From Anaerolineae bacterium (GTDB lineage: Bacteria; Chloroflexota; Anaerolineae; DUEN01), in contig JANXBS010000018.1 of assembly GCA_025060615.1 (NCBI GenBank), positions 1 through 64,000 of the forward strand: a stretch of DNA of 64,000 nucleotides, written 5' to 3'. Made by a program: the position numbers and the translations under genes. The notes under the pieces were generated by a model that made no database searches, had not been told where the DNA came from, and was given only the letters and a program-made list of their open reading frames with translations. Shown here piece by piece: positions 27,887-36,483 of this stretch (position 1 is the first letter of the stretch; every line of letters begins with the position of its first letter).

Positions 27887-30800
27887 CTATCCTGGTAAGC
27901 GTTGCTTGCCCTTAAACGCCGATGACGTTGACTCCACGCGGATGTTTGCCCTCCCCACCAATTGTTCTAACTTCTCCGCCAACTCTGGACAGTACCCCGT
28001 GGTGTTGTCAGGGAAGGTCAACCGATAGCGCCCGCTGCTGCCGCTGATATCCACCCAGAACCGATCCACCCCTGGATAGCTCCGCAGACACTCTAATACC
28101 TGTCGTAGCCGCTCTCTATCACGGCTCAAGTCCTCGCTGCGCTCTAAGTTGATGTAAAGTTCTCTCGACGCTGACGGGGACAGATCGGATGGCGGAATTT
28201 CAGGCTCCGATGCGCGCTTGAGTTCGTCGGCGCGCCATGTCAGCGGTTCACTGGACCAGGACGGCTCCTCCGCTTCCAGTTCAGGGTCGTCAAGGAATCC
28301 GTCGGGCAGGGATGCCAGGAGCTCGCCGTCGCCAGCTATCTCCGCATCGCGTCCCGGCCCTATCCTCTCGAAGGGAAGCTGGGGCGCATAGAGGGATGGC
28401 CCGGCCTCTCCCACCAACCGCACGCGCTCAACATAGTCGGTAATTTCGTCCGCCACCACGCTGGCCTTGCCATTGCGCACGTCCACCTTGCCCTTGACCA
28501 GGACCAGCTTATCCTGCGTAAGCAGCTCTCCTGCCAGCTCAAACACGCGCGGGAACACGACCACCTCGCAGGTCCCATGCAGATCCTCAAGCTGTACGAA
28601 CGCCATCGGCTCGCCTCGCTTAGTGAGGATCTGGCGCACGTCAGCGCACATGCCGGCTAATACCACGCGCTGGCCTGCCATCTCCTCACCGATCTGGCCG
28701 CAAAAGGCTGTCACGACATCCGTCAAATCCACGGCCAACTGTTGCAGCGGATGGGCGGAGACGTAGACGCCTACCAGCTCCTTTTCCCAGTGGAGGATGT
28801 CACGCCGGCTGACCTCCTCTGCCTCAGGCAACGGATAGAGCACCGAAGCGCTGCTCATGCCGAAGGCCCCTAGATCGAACAGAGTCATTTGCCCTACGTC
28901 GCGCGCCTCATGGGCCTGGATGCTCACCCCCATCATGCGATCCATTACAGCCAAAAGCTGAGAGCGCTTGCCGAAGGCGTTGAGCGCACCCACCTTAATC
29001 AGACATTCCAGGGCGCGTCGATTGACCTGGCGCAGGTCTACTCGCTGGCAAAAGTCTTCGAGGGAGGTAAATGGACCACCTGAGCGGCGAGCAGCCAGGA
29101 TCACCTCTACTGCGCCTTCGCCCACGTTCTTGACTGCGCCTAGCCCAAATCGGATGGCCGCCGTGTGTTGACCTTTTTCGTCCGTATACTCCTCAATGAC
29201 GAAGTTCAGCTCGCTGCGGTTGATATCCGGCGGCAGCACCTCGATGCCCATGCGCCGACATTCCGCTACCAGAAAGCCGATTTTCTCCGTATTATGTCGC
29301 TCGACGGTGAGCAACGCAGTCATATACTCCACTGGGTAGTGGGCCTTCAAATACGCCGTCTGGCAGGTGATCATGGCGTAGTCAGCTGCATGACTTTTAT
29401 TGAAGCCATATCGGGCGAAATATTCGATGTCGCTCCAAATGGCTTCTGCTGTCTCCTGTGGGATGCCGTTCTTCACCGCGCCGGCGATGAAGAGAGAACG
29501 GTGCTCATCAATTTTCTCCCGGATCTTCTTGCCGACAGCCTTGCGGATCTGGTCCGCGTCGCCTGGCGCGTAGCCGGCTAGGTCGGTCGCGATCCGGATG
29601 ATCTGCTCCTGGTACACGATGATCCCATACGTCTCAGCTAGGATCGGCTCTAGCCGTGGATGGCGGTAGGTGACGGGCTCTTCGCCATGCATGCGCCGGA
29701 TGTAGGTGTCAATGTATTCCATCGGCCCCGGCCGATACAGCGAGATCGCGGCCACGATGTGGTCAAAACGCTTGGGCTGCATGGCCATGAGCACACGGCG
29801 CATGCCGGCACCTTCCACTTGGAAGATGCCGGCCACATCCCCTCGCGATAGCAGCTCGAACGCCTTCTCGTCCTCTATGGGGATATTGTATAGGCTCAGC
29901 TCGACACCATGACGCTGCTGGATCAGCTCGCACGCCTTACGCATAATCGTGAGCGTGGATAGCCCCAGGAAGTCCACCTTGAGCAGCCCCATCGCCTCGC
30001 AGGTGCCCATATCCCACTGCGTTACAATGCCAATCCCGTTCTCATCATCCCCCTTGGTGGGGCGATGGAGCGGCAGATACTCCACCAAGGGCCTATCTGA
30101 GATGATAACGCCGGCCGCATGCGTCGAGGCATGACGGGCCACTCCCTCAAGCTGCATAGCCATATCGAGCAGCTCTCGCAGGTAATCAGTGCTCTCGTAG
30201 ATGGCCCGCAGCTCTGGGACCTGCTCCAGCGCCTCCCGAATGGTCACGGGCTTGCCGGGAATCGCTGGGATCAGCTTAGCCACCCGATCCACCTCAGAGA
30301 GCGGGATATCCAGCGCGCGGCCGACATCTCGCACGGCCGCGCGCGCGCCCATTGTCCCAAAGGTGATGATTTGAGCCACGTTCTGCTGGCCGTATTTTTG
30401 GATAGCGTACTCGATCATCTCCATCCGCCGATCGTCGGGGAAGTCCAGGTCAATGTCGGGCATGGAGATACGGCCCGGGTTGAGAAAGCGCTCGAAGATC
30501 AGGTTATGCTGGAGCGGATCCAGGTTGGTGATCCCCGCGGCATAGGCGACGATAGAGCCGGCCCCTGAGCCGCGCACGTTCCACCAGATACCTCGCTCTC
30601 GCGCGGCCCGACACAGGTCCCACACGATCAGGAAGTACGTGTCAAAGCCCATCTGATGAATGATGGCCAGCTCGTGCTCCTTGCGGGCTTGAACCACCGG
30701 ATCGCTTGCGCGCTCGCCGTATCGGCGTTGGATCCCCTCCTCGACTAGATGGCGCAGATACGTCTCAGGCGTGAATCCTTCAGGCACCTGGAAAGTGGGC

Positions 30801-31651
30801 AGGTGATACCCTTTGGGCTCCAGGTCTACCTCGCACATCTCGGCGATGAGGCAAGTATTCTTGAGGGCCTCAGGCACCAGGCTGAAGAGCTGAGCCATCT
30901 CCTCAGGGGAGCGCAGATAGTAGCTGCCATCGCTCATGCGTAGGCGATCCGGCTGGCTCACCAGCGAGCCTGTCTGGATGCAGAGCAGGATATCGTGGGC
31001 GCGCGCTTGTTCTGGATAGACGTAATGCACGTCATTGGTAGCAATCAGCTTCAGGCCAAACTTTCGGCTGAACTCCTCCAACTTGCCGTTAAGTTGACGT
31101 AGCCACGGGATGTCGTGCTCCTGTAGCTCCAGAAAGAAGCGCTCAGGGCCGAACACCTCGCGATACCAGCTTAGCCGGCGGAGCGCCTCTTCCTCCCGCC
31201 CTTGCTCCAGTAGCCGCGGGATCTCCGAAGCCACGCAGCCTGAGGTGCAGATCAGCCCCTCGGAGTGCGCCGCGAGGAACTCGCGGTCAATGCGCGGCCG
31301 GTAGTAGAAGCCTTCAATCTGAGCGGCCGTACAGATTTTGAGCAGGTTCTGGTAGCCGATTTGGTTCTGAGCCAACAGGAGCAAGTGGTACCGCCTGCTA
31401 TCAATCTGCGGATCGCGGTCGGTCATGCGTCGCTCGGCCAGATAGGCCTCGACGCCGATGATGGGTTTAATCCCCGCTTTCTTGCAAGTCTGGTAAAAGT
31501 CAATCGTGGCATACATCGCGCCATGGTCGGTGAGCGCCAGAGCGGACATGCCCAACTCCTTGGTGCGATGGACGAGCTCGGGGATGCGGCTCAGCCCGTC
31601 GAGCAGGGAGAACTCGCTGTGCACGTGAAGATGGACGAAATCAGGCGACAT
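27887..31651 (-). CDS. dnaE: DNA polymerase III subunit alpha
   Basis: A 1254-residue replicative polymerase. The PHP domain starts at HLHVHSEFSLLDG, then come the Pol3 palm with RGSGAGSIVAYA (about 360-371) and catalytic aspartates at 399, 401 and 403 (PDIDLDFPD), the thumb/fingers, a helix-hairpin-helix region (residues about 840-900), and an OB-fold domain at about 1000-1080 (VVLAGMCADVRQI). The last ~170 residues, after a Glu/Pro/Ser-rich linker, have a short beta-rich tail (REYLNLERSED-like). The ATG at 31651 follows GGAG. A TATAAT box at 31789-31784 with a poor -35 may drive it. This is DnaE1-type; no proofreading exonuclease domain is inserted. Confidence 0.97.
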   Translation of the reverse strand: MSPDFVHLHVHSEFSLLDGLSRIPELVHRTKELGMSALALTDHGAMYATIDFYQTCKKAGIKPIIGVEAYLAERRMTDRDPQIDSRRYHLLLLAQNQIGYQNLLKICTAAQIEGFYYRPRIDREFLAAHSEGLICTSGCVASEIPRLLEQGREEEALRRLSWYREVFGPERFFLELQEHDIPWLRQLNGKLEEFSRKFGLKLIATNDVHYVYPEQARAHDILLCIQTGSLVSQPDRLRMSDGSYYLRSPEEMAQLFSLVPEALKNTCLIAEMCEVDLEPKGYHLPTFQVPEGFTPETYLRHLVEEGIQRRYGERASDPVVQARKEHELAIIHQMGFDTYFLIVWDLCRAARERGIWWNVRGSGAGSIVAYAAGITNLDPLQHNLIFERFLNPGRISMPDIDLDFPDDRRMEMIEYAIQKYGQQNVAQIITFGTMGARAAVRDVGRALDIPLSEVDRVAKLIPAIPGKPVTIREALEQVPELRAIYESTDYLRELLDMAMQLEGVARHASTHAAGVIISDRPLVEYLPLHRPTKGDDENGIGIVTQWDMGTCEAMGLLKVDFLGLSTLTIMRKACELIQQRHGVELSLYNIPIEDEKAFELLSRGDVAGIFQVEGAGMRRVLMAMQPKRFDHIVAAISLYRPGPMEYIDTYIRRMHGEEPVTYRHPRLEPILAETYGIIVYQEQIIRIATDLAGYAPGDADQIRKAVGKKIREKIDEHRSLFIAGAVKNGIPQETAEAIWSDIEYFARYGFNKSHAADYAMITCQTAYLKAHYPVEYMTALLTVERHNTEKIGFLVAECRRMGIEVLPPDINRSELNFVIEEYTDEKGQHTAAIRFGLGAVKNVGEGAVEVILAARRSGGPFTSLEDFCQRVDLRQVNRRALECLIKVGALNAFGKRSQLLAVMDRMMGVSIQAHEARDVGQMTLFDLGAFGMSSASVLYPLPEAEEVSRRDILHWEKELVGVYVSAHPLQQLAVDLTDVVTAFCGQIGEEMAGQRVVLAGMCADVRQILTKRGEPMAFVQLEDLHGTCEVVVFPRVFELAGELLTQDKLVLVKGKVDVRNGKASVVADEITDYVERVRLVGEAGPSLYAPQLPFERIGPGRDAEIAGDGELLASLPDGFLDDPELEAEEPSWSSEPLTWRADELKRASEPEIPPSDLSPSASRELYINLERSEDLSRDRERLRQVLECLRSYPGVDRFWVDISGSSGRYRLTFPDNTTGYCPELAEKLEQLVGRANIRVESTSSAFKGKQRLPG

Positions 31652-31783
31652 CGGCGACTCCGTAACGATTTCGTCGGATCAAAAGGCATTGGACCACCTC
31701 AAGATGAAGAAAAGCCCCCGATTACTTGACATCACCAGGCATAAATGCGCAGATCAGAACAGACGTTCGCTTACCTGCATCTG

Positions 31784-31789
31784 ATTATA
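31784..31789 (-). promoter_or_regulatory. Candidate -10 box of dnaE
   Basis: Perfect TATAAT on the minus strand, about 133 bases before the dnaE start. No good -35 hexamer stands 16-18 bases upstream, so the assignment is tentative. Confidence 0.3.
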
Positions 31790-31899
31790 CCACAGCGTTC
31801 CATGAGCTCCGGGGTGAGCAGGACAGAATGCGGCAGGATTTTAAGGTGAGAGGACGAACAGGGATAAGGACTGAGAGGAACACCAACGGTTGGTCGCTG

Positions 31900-32313
31900 T
31901 CAGGAGAGGTTCTCTATTTGCCGCCGCAGCCGATCAGCCGTCGCCAGGCCGTGGTTGATGGCTCGCGGCCGGCCGGCCGCATCCAAGATCACCGTGGTAG
32001 GCACTGTGAGAACTCCATATCGGCGCGCTAAGTCTTCACGCTCTAAGGCATCCACCTTGCGCAGCACGATCGCATGGTCCAGCTCCAACAACAATTGCTC
32101 TAGAATGGGCGTCTGTCGCAAACGGCACTGCGCACAATCCGGCGTGGTAAAGTATAGGATCGTGGGGAGCCTTTCTGCACCCGGAGCACCCGGCTCTGCG
32201 ATTCCTCTCCTGACCAGCGCGGCCAAATGCCGCCGCTGGGCCATTCGCCAAACGAGGGCGATCATCGTTATGACTAGCGCAAAAGCGGCCAGGATTAGGA
32301 GGCGCTCGATCAT
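31900..32313 (-). CDS. Membrane-anchored thioredoxin-fold protein
   Basis: A 137-residue protein with an N-terminal membrane segment (LLILAAFALVITMIALVW) and a thioredoxin domain. The redox motif is CAQC at residues 60-63 (FTTPDCAQC) and the cis-proline region is VPTTVIL. It probably reduces or relays disulfides or persulfides at the outer membrane face. The ATG at 32313 follows AAAGG; an in-frame ATG at 32343 would overlap the upstream gene by 16 bases. It directly follows the DUF4395 gene, a common pairing in sulfur-related clusters of this type, and is the last gene of the minus-strand run. Confidence 0.75.
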   Translation of the reverse strand: MIERLLILAAFALVITMIALVWRMAQRRHLAALVRRGIAEPGAPGAERLPTILYFTTPDCAQCRLRQTPILEQLLLELDHAIVLRKVDALEREDLARRYGVLTVPTTVILDAAGRPRAINHGLATADRLRRQIENLS

Positions 32314-32327
32314 CGGCTGGCCTTTCC

Positions 32328-32777
32328 CTAGGAGCCGCGCCACCAGGGTAGCTCTGCCCGCACGCCCAGACGAGCGAGCTGGTAGTAAAAGAAGCAGCCC
32401 AGGCAGAAGCCCCAGAAGAGGTTGATCGCGGCCAACACGACCACGACAGCAGCCAATACCCAGCCGAGGACGGCCGCGTTCAAAGCAAAGCCGATGGTAG
32501 CCGCTAGGAGAAACAAGCCGCCCACCCCTTGGGCAAAGAGATGTGGCTCTGGCTCGTCCGGCTGCATATCTGGCTTGAACAGCCCTGCGGGCCGCGCTAC
32601 ACGAGCATAGATCAACCTAAATAGCCCTGCGCCGGGCCAGATCGTGCCGACGAGCATGATCAGCCCGACCACTGTCACCAGCCAAGGCCAGTCAGCGAGG
32701 AAGCTTAGGACAAGCAACAGGATGATCGAAGCCTGATTAAACCGCAACGCGGTATGGTCTACCATCCGGGTCGTCAT
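32328..32777 (-). CDS. DUF4395 family membrane protein
   Basis: A 149-residue protein with about four membrane segments (IILLLVLSFLADW, VTVVGLIMLVG, FLLAATIGFALNAAV, LAAVVVVLAAINLFWGF). The family signature is FCLGCFFYY near residue 128, two cysteines at the end of the last helix, followed by a short cytoplasmic tail. Function is not established; genome neighbourhoods and the Cys pair suggest a redox or sulfur role. The next gene, a thioredoxin-like protein, starts just after it. The upstream 200 bases separate it from the CysM-like gene. Confidence 0.7.
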   Translation of the reverse strand: MTTRMVDHTALRFNQASIILLLVLSFLADWPWLVTVVGLIMLVGTIWPGAGLFRLIYARVARPAGLFKPDMQPDEPEPHLFAQGVGGLFLLAATIGFALNAAVLGWVLAAVVVVLAAINLFWGFCLGCFFYYQLARLGVRAELPWWRGS

Positions 32778-32866
32778 CGTCTACTCCTGACTCCATTCTG
32801 AAGAAGGCGATAAAAGGGAAACTGTCAACTGGTCATATCGCTTATCGCTTGTGTACGCTAAGTGAT

Positions 32867-32991
32867 CACGTTAGGCGAAACATTTCCGTCCCTTGTCAGC
32901 CCTCCATGGCGGCTGAGGATGACCTCTCAACATGGGTTCATTTAAATCCCGCTTTCTCTTTGGATTTCCCCAACGTGCTTCGCCTAACGTG
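32867..32991. repeat. 13-bp perfect inverted repeat pair flanking 99 bases
   Basis: CACGTTAGGCGAA at 32867-32879 is the exact complement of 32979-32991. The right copy covers the stop codon of the cysteine synthase gene. No transposase or coding sequence lies between, and no target duplication is evident. Confidence 0.6.
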
Positions 32992-34000
32992 TGGATGACC
33001 GGTCCAACCGGTCATCGAACAGCCCCAGGCTCAGATACTTCATGCCGCTATCGGGCAGCAACGCCACTACAACCCCCTCCTTCAGCTCGCGGGCGATCTG
33101 CAGGGCGGCATCCACTGCCGCTGCCGCTGATAAGCCAACGAACAGCCCCTCCTCCCTCGCCAGCCGTTGGGCCATCGCCAACGCTCGATTGGCCTCTGCA
33201 TAGATAGTGCGATCAGGCAGCGTGGGATCGTAGATGCCAGGGACAATGGACGTGGCCATATGCTTCAGCCCCTCGATCACCTGCAGCTCATCCGCTGGCT
33301 CCACAGCGATCAACTGCACCTGCGGGTTGTACTCTCGCAATCGCCGTCCTACCCCCATCAAAGTGCCAGAAGTCCCGATGCCAGCCACGAAGTGGGTGAT
33401 ACGTCCCTGCGTCTGCTCCCAAATCTCTGGCCCGGTGGTATCGTAGTGAGCGAGCCAGTTAGCCGGGTTATTGTACTGATCCGGATAGAAGTACTTCTCC
33501 GGCGACCCCGCTACGATCCTCCGGACCAACCGGATCGCTCCATCCGACCCCTCGAGCGGATCGCTCTCGATCACGCGCGCTCCGTAAGCCCGTGCCAGTT
33601 GCCGCCGTTCACGGCTGACATTGGCCGGCATCACCAACTCAACGCGATACCCTTTCACCGCGCCGATTAGGGCATAAGCGATCCCCGTGTTGCCGCTGGT
33701 GGCATCAATGATAATTTTGTCCGGCGTCAGCCGGCCGTCTCGCTCCGCTTCCTCGATCATGCGCAGCGCCGGCCGATCCTTCACCGATCCCCCAGGGTTA
33801 AACCACTCTGCCTTGACGTATAGCTCGACGTCGGCCGACAAGCCCTTTACGACGCGGGTGAGCCGAAACAGCGGCGTATGACCAATGCACCCTAAGACGC
33901 TCTGAGCCCGCGCCTCAGCCACGGCGATTTGAGCTGTCCGATTGCGAACCGACCCTCCATTGCGAGAGGCCGCTTCATCTCTCTCTCGAACTTTCAACAT
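32984..34000 (-). CDS. cysM: CysM-like cysteine synthase (PLP enzyme)
   Basis: A 338-residue fold-type II PLP enzyme. The PLP lysine is K74 in NPGGSVKDRP, the substrate loop is TSGNTG just after residue 100, and the phosphate loop is GIGTSGT. The family replaces the acetyl or phospho group of an activated serine with sulfide, thiosulfate or a protein-bound thiocarboxylate. The ATG at 34000 follows GAGGAGG; the longer open frame to 34075 would overlap the stop of the fusion gene by 4 bases. With a GG-tailed carrier and an E1 enzyme in the same cluster, it resembles the CysO-dependent CysM of mycobacteria more than a CysE/CysK system. No Mec-type peptidase is present. Its last codons form a 10-bp hairpin. 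Confidence 0.85.
   Translation of the reverse strand: MLKVRERDEAASRNGGSVRNRTAQIAVAEARAQSVLGCIGHTPLFRLTRVVKGLSADVELYVKAEWFNPGGSVKDRPALRMIEEAERDGRLTPDKIIIDATSGNTGIAYALIGAVKGYRVELVMPANVSRERRQLARAYGARVIESDPLEGSDGAIRLVRRIVAGSPEKYFYPDQYNNPANWLAHYDTTGPEIWEQTQGRITHFVAGIGTSGTLMGVGRRLREYNPQVQLIAVEPADELQVIEGLKHMATSIVPGIYDPTLPDRTIYAEANRALAMAQRLAREEGLFVGLSAAAAVDAALQIARELKEGVVVALLPDSGMKYLSLGLFDDRLDRSSTR
32994..33016. repeat. 10-bp hairpin in the 3' end of the cysM-like gene
   Basis: GATGACCGGT (32994-33003) and ACCGGTCATC (33007-33016) form a perfect stem with a 3-base loop just before the stop codon. No T-run follows on the minus strand, so it is not a classical terminator; it may stabilise or end the transcript. 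Confidence 0.5.
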
Positions 34001-34071
34001 GTCGCATCCCTCCTCAGAGGCACAATCGCTGTACCTCATAACTGGCTTTCGAAGCCCCTTCGCTCCCCCTT

Positions 34072-36198
34072 TCAACGCGCCAGCTCTCCGACTTGATGCC
34101 CGTTTTCTCCCACGGTAGACTGCCGCGACGGAAGCCCGCAGAACTGCTCATAGTCAATCAGCGCAGTAACGGTGGGATGATCGCCACAGACGGGGCAGTT
34201 CCTATTGCGCTGGACCTTCAGGATACGGAACGTCATGTCCAGCGCGTCGAACAGGAGCAGCTGGCCTATCAGCGGTTCACCGATCTGCAAGATGTACTTG
34301 ATTGCCTCCAGGGCTTGGATAGACCCGATGATACCGGGCAAGACGCCCAAGACGCCCGCCTCCGCGCACGAGGGCACTTCGCCCGGTGGCGGCGGGTCGG
34401 GATACAGACAACGATAACAGGGCCCGCCCCGCGTCGGATCGTATACGGTCACCTGCCCTTCGAAGATGAAGATGCTAGCGTCCACCAACGGCTTCTTCAA
34501 CAAAACACAGGCATCGTTGACCAGGTAGCGCGTCGGAAAGTTGTCCGAGCCATTGAGCACGAGATCATACTGCCTGATGATGTCGAGCGCGTTGCTGGAA
34601 TCGAGCAACACCCGATGGGGCACCACTTTTACATCGGGGTTGATCTCCCGCAAACGGTCCACCGCTGACTCTACCTTGGGCCGGCCGATATCGCTGTGGC
34701 CGTGTAAGATCTGCCGCTGCAAGTTAGATAGATCTACCGCGTCGAAGTCTACGATGCCGATAGTTCCTACGCCAGCGGCCGCTAGGTAGAGTGCCGCCGG
34801 AGATCCCAGCCCTCCTGCGCCGATCAACAGCACCTTGGCCTCCAACAGCTTGAGCTGCCCTGCCTCACCCACCTCTGGGATGAGGATGTGCCGGCTATAG
34901 CGGGTTCGCTGCTCATCGCTGAGGACCCGAGGGACCACGAACGGCAGGCCGCTGTTCTTCCACTGGTTAAACCCGCCGCGCATCGAGAAGACGTTGGTGT
35001 AACCCATCGCCTTCAGATCACGCGCTCCCAGCAGCGAGCGCACACCGCCGGCACAGTAGACCACAATGGGCGCATCCCGATCGGGCTGGATCTCCTCGAT
35101 ACGCAGTTCTAGGAAGCCGCGCGGCACGAAGCGCGCTCCCGGCACATGTCCTTGGACCCACTCGTCGCGCTCCCGCACATCGAGAACAGTTAGCCGCTCA
35201 CCCGCGTCTAACCGTCGCTTGACTTCATGCACGTCCAACTCGGGAACGCGGGCGCGCGCCTGGGCCAGGAGCTGATCGCGGGTAATCCGCCCTATTGGTG
35301 CAGAAACTGGCTCACTCGCCGGCAGAGGCTCTGCCGTGGTAACGGGAAGCCCGCATGGCCCCACGGCCGTCTGAGCGGTGCCAGCGGCGGCCACCGGCTT
35401 TTGGAGAGCACGCCGACTCCACTCGGCCCAAGAGCCCTCATAGTTGCGCACTCGCTCATACCCAGCCAGCCGCAGGGCCCAGTAGGTGTGCGCCGAGCGA
35501 GCGCCGGTCTCACAGTAAACGACCACCTCTCTATCAGGAGAGATCCCTGCCTCGGCGAAGTGACGACGCAGAGCCATCGGCGGGCGATAATGCTGAGCAT
35601 CGCCAGGGACGACATTCTCCTCCCAAGACAGGTTAATGGCGCCGGGTAGGTGTCCCCGCTGATATTCCGCGGGGGTACGGGTGTCCACTATCACCACCGA
35701 TGGGTGACCAAGGTGGGCGCTAATCCATTCGATAGTGGCTACTTTGCTTTCGTCAGGTTGGGCTCGGTATTCCGTTGGCTGTATAGTTGGCTCCTCCGTA
35801 GAGATCGCGCCGCCAGCTTTCAGCCACGCCCGCCATCCTCCATCAAGTAGGGAGACGCGCGCTTGCCCCCAATAATCTAGCAGCCAGGCCAACAGAGCCG
35901 CCAGCGGTCCGCCCGACTCGTCATAGACGACGACGAAGTCTTCACGCGATAGCCCCAACTCGCCTAAGACAGCTTCACCTACGGCTTGTGGGACCAGCTT
36001 GCCCGGAATCCCGTCCACGACAGTGAATAGCCGTCGCATATCTAGGGAGACAGCCCCCGGGATATGTCCCCATGGGTAACCGGACTGGAACTGCTCTAGG
36101 GCCGGTCGGACATCTATTATACGCAGGCCGGGATCGCTCAGATGCTCCTGAAGCCACCCAGCGTCTACTAACAAAGTAGTGCTCTGCCTTTCGCTCAT
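34072..36198 (-). CDS. Triple-rhodanese / ThiF-MoeB E1-like fusion protein
   Basis: A 708-residue cytoplasmic fusion. Residues 10-260 are a tandem sulfurtransferase: the first rhodanese has Asp93 (VVYDESGG) where the catalytic Cys would be, the second has C229 (VVYCETGARS). A third rhodanese (about 315-415) has C382 (VVYCAGGVRS). Residues 425-680 are an E1-like adenylyltransferase with GAGGLGS (460-466), zinc ligands CYRC (594/597) and CPVC (668/671), and C611. It should adenylate the GG tail of a sulfur carrier and then thiocarboxylate it from a rhodanese persulfide. The start overlaps the tusA stop as ATGA. MoeZ proteins carry one rhodanese C-terminal to the E1; here three precede it. Confidence 0.88.
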   Translation of the reverse strand: MSERQSTTLLVDAGWLQEHLSDPGLRIIDVRPALEQFQSGYPWGHIPGAVSLDMRRLFTVVDGIPGKLVPQAVGEAVLGELGLSREDFVVVYDESGGPLAALLAWLLDYWGQARVSLLDGGWRAWLKAGGAISTEEPTIQPTEYRAQPDESKVATIEWISAHLGHPSVVIVDTRTPAEYQRGHLPGAINLSWEENVVPGDAQHYRPPMALRRHFAEAGISPDREVVVYCETGARSAHTYWALRLAGYERVRNYEGSWAEWSRRALQKPVAAAGTAQTAVGPCGLPVTTAEPLPASEPVSAPIGRITRDQLLAQARARVPELDVHEVKRRLDAGERLTVLDVRERDEWVQGHVPGARFVPRGFLELRIEEIQPDRDAPIVVYCAGGVRSLLGARDLKAMGYTNVFSMRGGFNQWKNSGLPFVVPRVLSDEQRTRYSRHILIPEVGEAGQLKLLEAKVLLIGAGGLGSPAALYLAAAGVGTIGIVDFDAVDLSNLQRQILHGHSDIGRPKVESAVDRLREINPDVKVVPHRVLLDSSNALDIIRQYDLVLNGSDNFPTRYLVNDACVLLKKPLVDASIFIFEGQVTVYDPTRGGPCYRCLYPDPPPPGEVPSCAEAGVLGVLPGIIGSIQALEAIKYILQIGEPLIGQLLLFDALDMTFRILKVQRNRNCPVCGDHPTVTALIDYEQFCGLPSRQSTVGENGHQVGELAR

Positions 36199-36428
36199 GA
36201 TCTCGCTCCTTCGCCCGGCCGACTGAGTGTGATCACCCACTCCGGGGAGCCGGTCTCCCGGATCTGCCACTGGAATCCCAAACGCTTTGCCTGCGCTGGG
36301 ATCGTCTCCAGGGCGGGCGCGTGATCGGTGATAACCTCTAGGATCTCGCCCTTGGGCAAACGTTTCATCGCTTCCACTGCTTTCAACATTGGGTATGGGC
36401 AGATTTCGCCCCGGACATCTAGCTTCAT
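36195..36428 (-). CDS. tusA: TusA-family sulfur carrier protein
   Basis: A 77-residue protein with the TusA fold and the CPYP motif (C10) that carries persulfide sulfur. The ATG at 36428 has GGAGG 7 bases upstream; a TTG at 36434 would be an alternative. TusA proteins pass sulfur between sulfurtransferases and acceptors in the cytoplasm. Position between a rhodanese lipoprotein and the rhodanese-E1 fusion (ATGA overlap with the latter) suggests it relays sulfur to the fusion protein. Confidence 0.9.
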   Translation of the reverse strand: MKLDVRGEICPYPMLKAVEAMKRLPKGEILEVITDHAPALETIPAQAKRLGFQWQIRETGSPEWVITLSRPGEGARS

Positions 36429-36483
36429 CGGCAAACCTCCACATCCCTGTAGGGGCGAGGCGATGCCCCGCCCCTACGATCGA

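Noticed and set aside
32867-32991. Integron attC-like site (GTTAGGC/GCCTAAC)
   Set aside because: The core motifs are in the wrong order for attC (GTTAGGC first), and no integron integrase or cassette genes are present.
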